Shown one piece after another: positions 23,266 through 32,208 of a stretch of DNA of 64,000 nt. Position 1 is the stretch's first letter, and each line of letters starts with the position of its first letter. The notes beneath the pieces were generated by a model. The model worked only from the letters and a program-made list of their open reading frames with translations, was not told the origin of the DNA and made no database searches. This stretch comes from Anaerolineales bacterium (GTDB lineage: Bacteria > Chloroflexota > Anaerolineae > 4572-78 > J111), in contig JACKAT010000024.1 in assembly GCA_020634935.1 (NCBI GenBank), positions 1 to 64,000 of the forward strand, read 5' to 3'. Made by a program: the position numbers and the translations under genes.

Positions 23266-25422
23266 CTAAATCGGCTCCTCCCACACCGATCGGTAGGCCC
23301 CGATCTGTTCAAAATAGCCGATCAACCGTTCGTAAAAAGGGTGGACGCTAATCGTGGCGCTGTCGCCGATCACGATCAGTTTGCGTCGAGCGCGAGTTAG
23401 CGCCACGTTCATGCGGCGAGTGTCGGCCAAGAAACCGATGTCGCCGGCCAGGTTGGCCCGCACCAGCGAGATGATGACCGCTTCCTTCTCTCGACCTTGA
23501 AAACCGTCCACCGTATCGACCTCGACGCCAAGCGGTTCGAGCGGTTCGCGCAGCAGCCGCACCTGGGCCGCGTAGGGCGTAATCACCGCGATGTCGCCGG
23601 GCCGTACGCCCGCCGCCAGCAGCGACTCGACTTTACGGTTGACTAAAATCGCCTCCTGCGAATTGCGGCGGCTCTGGCCGTCCGGCTCGATCTCCTCATC
23701 GTAACTGGCTCCGGCGGTGTCGATATATTCGACCGGCGTTTCGGTTAGGGCTTCAGCGGTCACGCCCGGCAGGTCGCTCAATACATGTGTTCGGACTGAA
23801 GGATCGGCTTGCAGTGAGTCGTCGTAAAATTCCTGGGAGGGGAAATTCATGATCGCTTCGTGCATCCGGTATTGGACGGTCAACTGGCGCGAAATGTCCG
23901 GCCCCAGTTCGACCATTAGCCGCTCCATCAGACTTAGGCCAAAACCTTGAGCGGCGGCTTCGGGCGAGACCACGGTCGGCGGCAGTTGGCAGTGATCGCC
24001 GGCCAGGATAATCCGGTCGCTGCGCAAAATCGGCAGCCAGACGCCCGGTTCGGTACTTTGGCCGGCTTCATCGATGACACCCAGATCGAAGCGACGCCGG
24101 CCCAACACCTCACTGCTCAAACCGGTGGTGGTCGCGCACAAAATCCGGGCCGAGTCGAGAATTCGCTCGACAGTTTGGGCCTCGATGCGGCGAGCGTCGG
24201 TCAGCATCTGTTTGGCCTCTTGGCGCATCTCGCGTTTGGCTCCCGGCTCCGGTCTGGCTCGCTTAAATTTGCCGGCCTGATCGCGTAAAGCGTACGCTTC
24301 GCGGATGAGCTTGCGGGCGATCTTCATATCGGGATGGTTATCGACCAGCAGATCGAGGGTGTGCTCCCGCAGTTGGGGTAAGACCCGGGCCGGGTGGCCC
24401 AGCCGCAGCACGCTTTCGCCCGCCGCCAGCAGCCGCTCAAACACGTTATCGACCGCCAGGTTGCTGGGAGCGCAGGCCAGCACGGTTTGGCCCTGCCGCA
24501 CCGCCTGCCGGATAACCTCGACTACAGTGGTGGTTTTGCCTGTCCCCGGCGGCCCGTGAATGATGGCCACATCGTTAGCCGCCAAGGCGAAACGAACTGC
24601 TTCGAGTTGGGGCGGGTTAAGGCCATGATCCAGTGGAGCGGGAGCCGAGTCGGGCTGTTTTTGGAACGAGGGCGGCTGTTCGTACAGCAAGACGCGGCGC
24701 AGCTCGGCCGTCCGGTCGCCGCGAGCGGAGCGGGCGCGGGTCAACGCGTCTCGCTGCCGCTGCCGGGCGATTTCGTCGTTTGAGACATCGAGCCGGAAGG
24801 TAGGGCGGCTGGTTTCAGTCTCCGGCCATTCGTTGAGAGCCACCTGAATCGTTTGGCGGTCACGCTGGCTAACCACGCCCCGCCAGGCGGTGTCGCCGCC
24901 GCTCTGCTCTTCGGTCAGGATCACCGGCGTCCCCACTTCGAGCCGGTGCCAGGGTAAAGATTGGTTCTGGCTGCGTTTGGCCAGCGTCACCAAAATGCGG
25001 CCGCCCAGCCCGCCGTATTCATCGATGATCACTAATTGGACCAATGTGTGGCCGGTGCGTTCGGCAGCCTCATCCGAACCGGCGCGCTGCATCTCGGCCA
25101 GCAACTGCGCTTTTTCAGCTTCTGCTTCCAGGTCGAGCAGCCGCGCCAAACGTTGGAAGTGATCTTCGTCCGTCCCGGCCGAGGCGCGACCGGGGTCGGC
25201 CTGCGTCCAGGCCCGAATGTGGCGATGATTGAGCTGGGCGCCATCGAGGGCTTTGACCAGCGAGTCGGCCAGCGCGTCGGGAATGTCGACCGTCGCTTGC
25301 CGGCCGGTTAGTTCGATGCGGCCGATAGCATCGCGGCTGGCGCCGCCGGTTTCAATCATAAAGCGCAGAATAGCGCCCTTGTTAATGCCAGGCGGGAGGT
25401 TGTCGAGAAAGAGTAAAGTCAT
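23266..25422 (-). CDS. superfamily 1 DNA/RNA helicase (IGHMBP2/UPF1-like) with DbpA-like N-terminal RNA-binding domain
   Basis: 718 residues. Residues 1-75 (INKGAILRFMIETGGASRDAIGRI..., ending HIRAW) look like the RNA-binding domain found at the C-terminus of DbpA/DeaD-type helicases. A coiled linker and a beta-barrel-like segment follow. The helicase core has Walker A GPPGTGKTTTVVEVI near residue 290, motif II VIDEAGQS, motif III GDHCQLPPTV, motif V VDTVDGFQGREKE and motif VI RMNVALTRARRKL. DEAG rather than DEAD/DEAH and the order of motifs place it with the SMUBP-2/IGHMBP2 group. It would unwind RNA or RNA/DNA duplexes in the cytoplasm. It is divergent from the cold-shock gene cspA. Confidence 0.88.
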   Translation of the reverse strand: MTLLFLDNLPPGINKGAILRFMIETGGASRDAIGRIELTGRQATVDIPDALADSLVKALDGAQLNHRHIRAWTQADPGRASAGTDEDHFQRLARLLDLEAEAEKAQLLAEMQRAGSDEAAERTGHTLVQLVIIDEYGGLGGRILVTLAKRSQNQSLPWHRLEVGTPVILTEEQSGGDTAWRGVVSQRDRQTIQVALNEWPETETSRPTFRLDVSNDEIARQRQRDALTRARSARGDRTAELRRVLLYEQPPSFQKQPDSAPAPLDHGLNPPQLEAVRFALAANDVAIIHGPPGTGKTTTVVEVIRQAVRQGQTVLACAPSNLAVDNVFERLLAAGESVLRLGHPARVLPQLREHTLDLLVDNHPDMKIARKLIREAYALRDQAGKFKRARPEPGAKREMRQEAKQMLTDARRIEAQTVERILDSARILCATTTGLSSEVLGRRRFDLGVIDEAGQSTEPGVWLPILRSDRIILAGDHCQLPPTVVSPEAAAQGFGLSLMERLMVELGPDISRQLTVQYRMHEAIMNFPSQEFYDDSLQADPSVRTHVLSDLPGVTAEALTETPVEYIDTAGASYDEEIEPDGQSRRNSQEAILVNRKVESLLAAGVRPGDIAVITPYAAQVRLLREPLEPLGVEVDTVDGFQGREKEAVIISLVRANLAGDIGFLADTRRMNVALTRARRKLIVIGDSATISVHPFYERLIGYFEQIGAYRSVWEEPI

Positions 25423-25478
25423 CGCTTATCACTTGTCGCGTTATATGGGTCAGAAATTACCAGGTAAGACATCGCTAA

Positions 25479-25495
25479 CGCATTAGGCTAATGCG
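25479..25495. promoter_or_regulatory. 17-bp perfect palindrome between divergent genes
   Basis: CGCATTAGGCTAATGCG lies between the helicase start (25422) and the cold-shock promoter. The arms are 8 bp with a single central base, which fits a dimeric repressor site better than an RNA hairpin. Confidence 0.35.
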
Positions 25496-25549
25496 GATTG
25501 TATACCAGGCCTGGTTAAATGGCGAAAAAGTTACGGACGGTTTTTGAAT

Positions 25550-25578
25550 TTGACACAGTATTAAAATCGTGATAAATT
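25550..25578 (+). promoter_or_regulatory. sigma70-type promoter of the cold-shock gene
   Basis: TTGACA (25550-25555), 17-bp spacer, TAAATT (25573-25578). The predicted start near 25585 gives an untranslated leader of about 100 bases, as is usual for cold-shock mRNAs whose leaders refold with temperature. Confidence 0.6.
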
Positions 25579-25687
25579 TTGCATTGTAGTTAGTAGGTGG
25601 CTTGAATCAACGTAAGATTTTTAATCTGAAGTGATTGTACACCGCTAGCCAGGATAAGTTAATTTTAGTGAAAGGAGGTGTATAGTC

Positions 25688-25897
25688 ATGCCAGATCGTG
25701 TTACTGGAACCGTGAAGTGGTTCAACGCTACTAAAGGCTATGGCTTCATTGAACGCAGTGATGGGAAAGATGTGTTTGTTCACTACAGTGCTATCAACGG
25801 GTCCGGCTATCGTTCACTCCAAGAGGGTCAACGTGTAGAATTTACGGTTGTTGAGGGCCAAAAAGGGCTGCAAGCGCAAGATGTGATTGTAGTTTAG
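25688..25897 (+). CDS. cold-shock domain protein (CspA family)
   Basis: 69 residues, the standard length. VTGTVKWFNATKGYGFIERS contains RNP1 (KGYGFI) and DVFVHYSAI contains RNP2 (VFVHY). The fold is a five-stranded OB barrel that binds single-stranded RNA or DNA and acts as an RNA chaperone. AAGGAGGTG lies upstream of the ATG, a strong ribosome-binding site. It is transcribed alone from 25550 and ends at a good terminator (25925). It is divergent from a helicase with an RNA-binding domain, a plausible functional partner (inference). Confidence 0.95.
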   Translation: MPDRVTGTVKWFNATKGYGFIERSDGKDVFVHYSAINGSGYRSLQEGQRVEFTVVEGQKGLQAQDVIVV

Positions 25898-25924
25898 TTA
25901 GGTAAATTTATTACAAGTCAGTTG

Positions 25925-25958
25925 AAAAGTGTGTCCTATTAGTGGGACACACTTTTTA
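25925..25958 (+). terminator. intrinsic terminator of the cold-shock gene
   Basis: A 12-bp stem AAAAGTGTGTCC/GGACACACTTTT, an eight-base loop, then T-rich sequence. Confidence 0.88.
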
Positions 25959-25975
25959 TTTTGGAGGATTTTATC

Positions 25976-27178
25976 ATGAAGCCAACGCTAGATGGCGCAG
26001 CTATTTTAAAGCAAGCTAACTCCTTGCATGAAAAAATTCGTTCGTGGCGGCGGCAAATTCATCGCTACCCGGAATTGGGCTTTACCGAAACGCGTACCGC
26101 CGCTTTAATTGCCGCTGCCTTGTGTGATCTGGGGATCGAGCCGGAAACTGAAGTGGCCAAAACCGGCGTGGTGGGCGTAATCAAGGGTGGCGATGGGCCA
26201 GTGGTTGGCCTACGCGCCGATATCGACGCGCTGCCCATTACCGAGCAAAACGGCGCCGATTTTGACAGCACCCGCCCCGGCTTGATGCACGCCTGCGGCC
26301 ACGATGCCCACACGGCCATGCTGCTAGGCGCGGCGACCATCTTGAAGACGCTGGCCGATCGCGGCCAACTGCCGGGGACCGTGCGCCTGCTCTTCCAGCC
26401 GAGCGAGGAAGGTCAGGACGAGGAAGGTAAATCCGGGGGGATGCGGATGGTTGACGAAGGGGCGCTCGCTGGGCTGGATGCCGTTTTTGGACTGCACGTT
26501 GATACGGGCCTGCCGGTTGGTACGGTGGCCACCCGGCCCGGCCCGATGATGGCCAGCGCCGATACCTTTACCCTGACTCTGTTCGGCCAGGCTGCCCACG
26601 CGGCGCGGCCGCACCAGGGGCTTGACACCATTGCCCTCGCCGCCCATGTGATTCAGGCCATTCATCAAATCGTCAGCCGGCGGCTCGATCCCATCGGGGA
26701 AGGCGTCATCACCATCGGCACCATTCAGGGCGGCGCTAAAGATAACATCATCGCCGATACGGTAACGATGACCGGCACGATTCGCAGCTTTATGCCGGAA
26801 AATAGGGATCGGCTTCATACGGAACTTCAGCGCGCCTGTCGTATTATCGAGCCGCTGGGGGGACGTTTTGAGTTGAAAATTGTTACCGGTTATCCACCGC
26901 TGGTCAATGATGAGGCTATGGCCGGCCTGATGTTGTCGGCAGCACGCGATTTATTGGGGAGCGAGCAAGTGCGCGTGGCTGAGAAAATCATGGCGGCTGA
27001 GGATTTTAGCTTTATGGCTCGAACTGTGCCGGGCAGCTTCTTGCGATTAGGGGTCTACAATCCGGCCTGGCCGCAGCTTTATCCGGTTCACACCCCCACC
27101 TTCCGGATCGATGAAGAGGCGCTACCCATCGGCGCCGCCGCATTGGTGGCCACGGCACTGGCTCGACTGACTTTGTAG
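25976..27178 (+). CDS. M20-family amidohydrolase (N-acyl-amino-acid / IAA-amino-acid hydrolase type)
   Basis: 400 residues from ATG 25976. The frame is open five codons earlier at TTG, but that stretch contains the ribosome-binding site GGAGG. LRADIDALPI and MHACGHDAHTAMLLGAA carry the first metal ligands, QPSEEGQDEEGKSGGMRMV the catalytic Glu pair, and AAEDFSFM the last ligand region. The middle lid domain is present (HAARPHQGLDTIALAAHVI). Such enzymes remove acyl groups from amino acids in the cytoplasm using two metal ions. The true substrate is unknown. It follows the cold-shock terminator and is likely transcribed separately. Confidence 0.92.
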   Translation: MKPTLDGAAILKQANSLHEKIRSWRRQIHRYPELGFTETRTAALIAAALCDLGIEPETEVAKTGVVGVIKGGDGPVVGLRADIDALPITEQNGADFDSTRPGLMHACGHDAHTAMLLGAATILKTLADRGQLPGTVRLLFQPSEEGQDEEGKSGGMRMVDEGALAGLDAVFGLHVDTGLPVGTVATRPGPMMASADTFTLTLFGQAAHAARPHQGLDTIALAAHVIQAIHQIVSRRLDPIGEGVITIGTIQGGAKDNIIADTVTMTGTIRSFMPENRDRLHTELQRACRIIEPLGGRFELKIVTGYPPLVNDEAMAGLMLSAARDLLGSEQVRVAEKIMAAEDFSFMARTVPGSFLRLGVYNPAWPQLYPVHTPTFRIDEEALPIGAAALVATALARLTL

Positions 27179-27254
27179 TAAGGGTGTTAGCCGTTTTTGG
27201 GGAAGTAGGGCCGCTAAAGCGGTTACTACGAACTAGCCGGGCCCGAAGAGATAG

Positions 27255-28052
27255 TTAGTTTTGCAGAAACGCTTTTACGATCTGGCTGAATGTGTCCGGC
27301 TGTTCTAAATGAACATTATGACCGGCGTCGGGTATGATTTCAACGACGGCCTGAGAAATTTTTTGACCTATTTGAGCCATCATCGTGGTATATGTTTGAT
27401 CGAGCACGCCGGCCAGCAGCAGGGTGGGCATGGGCAGCCCGTCCAGGCGATCCCACAGCGGCGGCTGGCGACCGGGACTGAGGTCTTGGATAATTTTGGC
27501 TGCCCAGCGCGGATCATTTTTTTTCCGTTCGGCTTTGATCGCATTAAGCCGTTCCGGCTGAGCCTGAAGCGACTGAAATAAGTTCAGTTGGTACCACTGC
27601 TCGACAAAGGCATCGATACCTTCGGCCATGATTTGTTCAGCCCGTTGATCATCCAACTCAGCCCGTGATCGGCGCGTCTCTTCATCCTCAAGGCCAGGGC
27701 TGGCGCTCTCGATAGTTAAGGTGGTGATCAGCTGGGGGAAATGGACAGCCGTATAGAGGGCGATGCGCCCGCCTAACGAGTAACCGGCGAGATGGACCTG
27801 TTTGAGACCAAGCCGGCTGATAAGCTGTCGCAGCCCGTCGGCGATGACAGCGAAATCAAGGGGGTAGGTTAGAGAAAAGTCCGTATTCCAACCATGTCCG
27901 GGCAGGTCGGGTAAGATACAGTAGAAGCGATCGGCCAGTTGTTTAGCAATGAACAACCAATCTGAGCCGGCCCCCATAAATCCGTGCAAAAAAACAATAG
28001 CGGGTCGATACGAGTCGCCAACGGTTTGATAAGGCCAGATAGGTAGTGTCAT
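27255..28052 (-). CDS. alpha/beta hydrolase, MenH-like (SHCHC synthase type)
   Basis: 265 residues from ATG 28052 (GGAGC six bases upstream; the frame is open six codons earlier). IVFLHGFMGAGSDWLFIAKQL is the oxyanion-hole region typical of MenH, LAGYSLGGRIALYTA contains the nucleophile Ser in GYSLGG, and DAGHNVHLEQPDTF carries the catalytic His. MenH forms SHCHC during menaquinone synthesis, but no other men genes are nearby, so a general hydrolase remains possible. A terminator for the upstream small gene lies directly before it. Confidence 0.78.
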   Translation of the reverse strand: MTLPIWPYQTVGDSYRPAIVFLHGFMGAGSDWLFIAKQLADRFYCILPDLPGHGWNTDFSLTYPLDFAVIADGLRQLISRLGLKQVHLAGYSLGGRIALYTAVHFPQLITTLTIESASPGLEDEETRRSRAELDDQRAEQIMAEGIDAFVEQWYQLNLFQSLQAQPERLNAIKAERKKNDPRWAAKIIQDLSPGRQPPLWDRLDGLPMPTLLLAGVLDQTYTTMMAQIGQKISQAVVEIIPDAGHNVHLEQPDTFSQIVKAFLQN

Positions 28053-28067
28053 GAAATTGCTCCAAAA

Positions 28068-28100
28068 CAAAAACGGCCAACTTACCTAGTTGGCCGTTTG
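28068..28100 (-). terminator. intrinsic terminator after the 77-residue gene
   Basis: A 12-bp perfect stem AAACGGCCAACT/AGTTGGCCGTTT with a five-base loop. On the reverse strand a T-rich run follows. It is about 15 bases before the MenH-like start, so readthrough could feed that gene. Confidence 0.82.
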
Positions 28101-28123
28101 CGATCTATAGTGTTAAGATTAGC

Positions 28124-28357
28124 CTATGGAGCGCCAATCAGGGGCGCAAAGCGCTGGCTAGAAATATCGCGTTGAAGTGGTGCATCGGTTAAGGGTAGAT
28201 ATTCATTATTGTTAGAGACGGTAACAACAGCCACTTCGCCGGATTCATCAGCTTGAACCGGCTGCATATCGCTCAGCACCACGGCCATAGTTACAATTGT
28301 AAGACAAAGGGTGAGTGTTAGCAAGCTGTTGGTTAGAATTGATTTGAATCGGGTCAT
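28124..28357 (-). CDS. small secreted protein of unknown function
   Basis: 77 residues. The N-terminus is a clear signal peptide (basic MTRFKS, then LLTLTLCLTIVTMAVVL, with a likely cleavage after VQADES or similar). The mature part is only ~40 residues and has no Cys. GCGAGGT lies upstream of the ATG. A strong terminator follows. No homology recognised; it could be a small exported peptide. Confidence 0.6.
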   Translation of the reverse strand: MTRFKSILTNSLLTLTLCLTIVTMAVVLSDMQPVQADESGEVAVVTVSNNNEYLPLTDAPLQRDISSQRFAPLIGAP

Positions 28358-28617
28358 TGTTCAATACCTCGCTCTCGATTGATATGTCAACAGTATAGCA
28401 AATTCCGGCCTGATTGTGATCCGCTTGTCTGCTGATTAGAGATAGGCTTAAAGACGGTTATTCTGAAGTACGCCATGTTGCGTAATCTGGTTAGGATATA
28501 CTAGGCGAATTTTGGCGGTAGTAGGCCAACTATGAACGAGGTCCAGAAGAGGTGGAATTTTTTATTTATTCTTTCGTTATTAATGCTTTGATTGCATTGC
28601 CAGAGAGGAATAAGCCC

Positions 28618-28998
28618 ATGAAAATCATCGCCATCGATCATATTCAACTCGCGATGCCGCCGGAACAGGAGGGCGCGGCGCGTCGATTTTACGGGGAATT
28701 GTTGGGTCTGCCTGAAATTTCAAAACCGGCTTCCCTATCCGGTCGAGGCGGCTGCTGGTTTGACGGGCCGGGCTTTGGCCTCCATTTAGGCGTCCAGCAG
28801 GATTTTGTCCCGGCCCGCAAGGCCCATCCTTGCTTACGGGTTGATGATCTGCCGGCCTGGTTCGAGACGCTCGCGGCGGCCGGCATCCGGGTCGAGCCGG
28901 ACAGCTCGGTTCCCGGTGTGCGGCGCTTTTACGCGTTCGACCCGTTTGGCAACCGGCTGGAGTTTTTACAGGCTGGGGATACGTTTCCATCGGGCTAA
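28618..28998 (+). CDS. VOC-family (glyoxalase/bleomycin-resistance-like) protein
   Basis: 126 residues from ATG 28618, with GAGAGGAA upstream; the frame is open 22 codons earlier without a ribosome-binding site. IDHIQLAMPPEQEGAARRFY is the first beta-alpha-beta unit with the metal-ligand His, GFGLHLGVQQDF a second, and the end RRFYAFDPFGNRLEFLQ carries the terminal Glu typical of vicinal-oxygen-chelate enzymes. Function within the superfamily is unknown. Confidence 0.85.
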   Translation: MKIIAIDHIQLAMPPEQEGAARRFYGELLGLPEISKPASLSGRGGCWFDGPGFGLHLGVQQDFVPARKAHPCLRVDDLPAWFETLAAAGIRVEPDSSVPGVRRFYAFDPFGNRLEFLQAGDTFPSG

Positions 28999-29090
28999 TG
29001 ATTGGCCTGATCAAACGGTGAGCTATTGGTGCTGTTCAATGAACCCCAGGTAGTCTATACTAAAGCCTATTTACCGGCGGAGGTAACACA

Positions 29091-30293
29091 ATGGCCAATT
29101 TATTTGCTAATCGCATGCAAAATATCCAAAAATCATTTATTCGCGAGATCTTGAAAGTCACTCAAGACCCGGAGGTAATTTCATTTGCCGGGGGCTTGCC
29201 CAATCCTCGATTTTTTCCGGTCGAAGAACTGGCCGCAGCCACAGCTAAAGCTCTGGCGAAGCAGGGCCGGCAGATGCTGCAATACAGTACCACCGAAGGC
29301 TATGGGCCGCTGCGAGAATTTATCGCGGCCCGGTACGCGGCCAAAGGTGTCGCAGTGTCGGCCGATGAAATACTGATCACCAACGGCTCGCAGCAGGGGC
29401 TTGATCTGATCGGTAAGATTTTCTTGAATCAGGGCGATACGATGATCATCGAGCGGCCGGGGTACCTCGGCGCGATCCAGGCTTTTGCCATGTATGAGCC
29501 ACAATTTTTGCCAGTGCCACTGCTCGAGGACGGCATCGACCTTGATACCCTTGAGGTAGTCCTCCGCGACCATCAGCCTAAACTATTTTACGCGGTGCCA
29601 AATTTTCAAAATCCATCCGGGGTCACTTACAGCGAACCGGTTCGCTGCACCGCCGCCCAACTACTCGCCCATCAAAACACGATTCTTATTGAAGATAACC
29701 CTTACGGTGAGTTACGCTTTGCCGGCCTCGAACTGCCCTCGCTGAAAAATTATTTGGGCGACCAGGCCATTCTGCTGGGCTCGTTTTCCAAAGTGGTCGC
29801 GCCTGGGGTGCGATTGGGCTGGATTTGCGCCAAGCCGGAATTTATAGACAAGTTTATCATCGCCAAACAGGCCACCGATCTGCACTCCAACTATTTGGCT
29901 CAGTGTGTTGTGGCTCAATACTTGCAGGACCATGATCTTGACGCGCATTTGGCTACGATCAAAGCGGCTTACAAAAAGCAGTGTGATCTGATGGTGGCGA
30001 TGATGACGGAGCTTTTCCCGGAGGAAGTGACATTTACCCGGCCGGAAGGGGGCATGTTTATCTGGGTGACGCTGCCGGAGGGGATGTCATCGCTGGCGTT
30101 GTTTGACGAGGCGGCTCGTTTGAAAGTGGTCTTTGTGCCCGGCCAGCCGTTTTACGTGGGCGGCGGCGGTGAGAATACGCTGCGGCTTAATTTCTCCAAC
30201 TGCGATGAAGCGAAAATTGAAGCCGGCATTACTCACCTGGCCCATGCTATGAAAACGCTGCTGGTTAGAGACCGTACGCTGCAACCGATTTGA
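29091..30293 (+). CDS. PLP-dependent class I/II aminotransferase (2-aminoadipate-aminotransferase-like)
   Basis: 400 residues. VISFAGGLPNPRFFPVEELA and LQYSTTEGYGPLREFIAARY are typical of the LysN/MocR-like aminotransferase subgroup. VPNFQNPSG contains the Asn-Pro of the cofactor pocket, IEDNPYGELRF the PLP-contacting Asp and Tyr, and LGSFSKVVAPGVRLGWIC the Schiff-base Lys. No N-terminal DNA-binding domain is present, so it is an enzyme rather than a MocR regulator. GGCGGAGGTAAC precedes the ATG. It would transfer amino groups from amino acids to 2-oxo acids; the physiological substrate is unknown. Confidence 0.9.
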   Translation: MANLFANRMQNIQKSFIREILKVTQDPEVISFAGGLPNPRFFPVEELAAATAKALAKQGRQMLQYSTTEGYGPLREFIAARYAAKGVAVSADEILITNGSQQGLDLIGKIFLNQGDTMIIERPGYLGAIQAFAMYEPQFLPVPLLEDGIDLDTLEVVLRDHQPKLFYAVPNFQNPSGVTYSEPVRCTAAQLLAHQNTILIEDNPYGELRFAGLELPSLKNYLGDQAILLGSFSKVVAPGVRLGWICAKPEFIDKFIIAKQATDLHSNYLAQCVVAQYLQDHDLDAHLATIKAAYKKQCDLMVAMMTELFPEEVTFTRPEGGMFIWVTLPEGMSSLALFDEAARLKVVFVPGQPFYVGGGGENTLRLNFSNCDEAKIEAGITHLAHAMKTLLVRDRTLQPI

Positions 30294-30352
30294 AATGAGT
30301 TCCGCTTGAGAAGGGTTATTGACCGAACAAAATGAAACCCGTTTAAAATTGA

Positions 30353-30382
30353 AAAAACCGGGGTGACCAAGCCCGGCTTTTC
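30353..30382 (+). terminator. probable intrinsic terminator after the aminotransferase
   Basis: AAAAACCGGG ... CCCGGCTTTT hairpin with a 9-base loop and one bulged C, followed by TTTTCC. Confidence 0.6.
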
Positions 30383-30565
30383 CAAAAGGAGGAGAAGAGG
30401 TTACATCTAATATGTAACTGTAACCTATTATAGTCCCTTCTAACTTTTTTTACTTGACTTTTATTATATGGAACCTTGCTGCAAAGCCTACGCAAAACTG
30501 TCGCTTTCCCGAAAATAGGATTAAAATAGTTGGTTAGTTAATGGGTTAATGGGATAGTGGTTCGT

Positions 30566-31039
30566 ATGCAACAAGGTGAAACCGTTTTCTGGATTTTTAT
30601 GATTGTACTAACGCCGATCAGCGTCGGCTCATTTTTGGTCGTGATTTGGTGGATGGCGCGTCCTCGCGGCGAAACCGAAAGCGCCGAGCGGATCGACCGC
30701 ATCTGGCGGCAGCGAGACATCTGGGGCGAAGCCATCTGCCGCCAACTGATCGATCGCCAGGTGGAGCCAGGCATGACGCCGGAGATGGTTCGGCTGGCCT
30801 GGGGTGATCCCCAATCTGTACGGCAGCCGAAGCCGGATATCGAGCAGTGGCTTTATGATGACGCCCCACCGGAGACCACAACAAATTACGTTTCATTCCA
30901 AGCGGGCCAAGTGACGACGGCCACGAAAGCAACGCTCAAACCCTTGCTCACCTGGGGTCCGTGGCCGATTATCATCATTTCGTTGGGCATCTCGATCCTG
31001 GTGTCGATGATCGCGATAGGAGTCGTATTTTTCACATGA
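30566..31039 (+). CDS. membrane-anchored protein with SmpA/OmlA-like loop, unknown function
   Basis: 157 residues from ATG 30566 (GTG 30557 is an alternative). Hydrophobic helices at both ends (TVFWIFMIVLTPISVGSFLV and WPIIIISLGISILVSMIAIG) flank a soluble middle. That middle contains VEPGMTPEMVRLAWGDPQSV followed by IEQWLYDD, similar to the SmpA/OmlA or DUF fold in which a 'GM---V---WG-P' turn precedes a beta hairpin. The stop codon overlaps the start of tag (ATGA), so the two are translationally coupled. Confidence 0.7.
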   Translation: MQQGETVFWIFMIVLTPISVGSFLVVIWWMARPRGETESAERIDRIWRQRDIWGEAICRQLIDRQVEPGMTPEMVRLAWGDPQSVRQPKPDIEQWLYDDAPPETTTNYVSFQAGQVTTATKATLKPLLTWGPWPIIIISLGISILVSMIAIGVVFFT

Positions 31040-31593
31040 AAACACGCTGCGCCTGGGCCGGCGACGACCCGCTGTATATTGCTTATCACGATGAAGAGTG
31101 GGGCGTACCCGTACATAATGACCAACGCCTGTTCGAAATGCTGATCCTGGAAGGCGCCCAAGCCGGCCTGAGTTGGATTACCATTCTCCGCAAGCGCGAC
31201 AACTACCGGCTGGCCTTCGATCACTTTGATGTCGAAACCGTGGCCGGCTACGACGCCGCCAAAATCGAAGCGTTGCTCGCCAATCCCGGCATCGTCCGCA
31301 ATCGACGCAAAATCGAAGCCACCGTCCAAAATGCCAAAGCCTTTCTCGCCGTCCAAGAGGCAGTCGGCTCGTTCGATGCCTACCTCTGGCAATTTGTCGG
31401 CGGCCAACCGATCCAAAATGCCTGGTCTACTCTGGCCCACATTCCGGCCAAAACTCCTGAATCGACCGCGATGAGCAAAGACCTCCGCCAGCGCGGCTTC
31501 AACTTCGTCGGCCCCACCATTTGCTACGCTTTTATGCAAGCCACCGGCATGGTGAATGATCACACTGTTGATTGTTTTCGGTATGGGCGTTAA
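31036..31593 (+). CDS. tag: DNA-3-methyladenine glycosylase I
   Basis: 185 residues from ATG 31036. RCAWAGDDPLYIAYHDEEWG is the family signature with Cys4 and His of the zinc site. LFEMLILEGAQAGLSWITIL and RKIEATVQNAKAFL lie in the helix-hairpin region, and the C-terminal MVNDHTVDCFRYG supplies the remaining His and Cys zinc ligands. Tag removes 3-methyladenine from alkylated DNA. It overlaps the upstream membrane protein by four bases. Confidence 0.94.
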   Translation: MKTRCAWAGDDPLYIAYHDEEWGVPVHNDQRLFEMLILEGAQAGLSWITILRKRDNYRLAFDHFDVETVAGYDAAKIEALLANPGIVRNRRKIEATVQNAKAFLAVQEAVGSFDAYLWQFVGGQPIQNAWSTLAHIPAKTPESTAMSKDLRQRGFNFVGPTICYAFMQATGMVNDHTVDCFRYGR

Positions 31594-31640
31594 AGCCAAT
31601 TAATAGGATTCTCTCGGGCTCGGTGCGATAGCGCTATGGC

Positions 31641-31838
31641 CTAGCTGCCAAACCGACCGTTAGCATCGGCATAATCAAGCCACAGTCGATTGGAGTCGCG
31701 GCAGAACAAGTCAGTGCGACTGTCGCCGTTAAAGTCCGCTAGCCGCAACGTAGCCCCTGCCTGGGTATCAGTGAACTGCGAAAAGTTGGCGGCGGCTATA
31801 TCTTCGTCCACCGGCTGCTGTTGGAATATTTCGCTGAA
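31641..31838 (-). pseudogene. FG-GAP/VCBS-repeat protein remnant
   Basis: A 66-codon reverse-strand frame between two stops has no start codon. It reads ...FTDTQAGATLRLADFNGDSR then TDLFCRDSNRLWLDYADANG and a stop. 'ADFNGDSRTDL' is the Ca-binding FG-GAP/VCBS motif of secreted beta-propeller proteins. Only one blade's worth remains, so it is the broken end of a larger surface protein. The remaining gap up to the TRAP genes (31842-32208) holds a CTTGGGTA...TACCCAAG inverted repeat at 31925-31956 and no gene. Confidence 0.65.
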
Positions 31839-32208
31839 TTAGAGCCGGTAGCAATAGACAGGAAGTTAGACGCCAATTGATTAGCGTACGAAAGGTTTTT
31901 ACGCTAACGTTAACAAAAAACCGGCTTGGGTATTTGCCATAAAATATTTACCCAAGTAAACTAACCGCGTTTTACGCCCCAAATCTCTCAAACCTGAGAA
32001 TTTCATACACGCTGCTGTGCAACCCAATGGAGGAAGAAATTGAAGTCCCAGGAAATGTACCACAACCGGACCTGTTGTTTGACCCACATCACCCTTTCCT
32101 CACAAAAATTGATTTTTACGAACAAAATGATAACGTGCTGCCACCAATTGAGGTGGGCATGTCACCTTGTTGATTATTAAGTTTAATTTACCGAAAGGGG
32201 GTTCGGAC

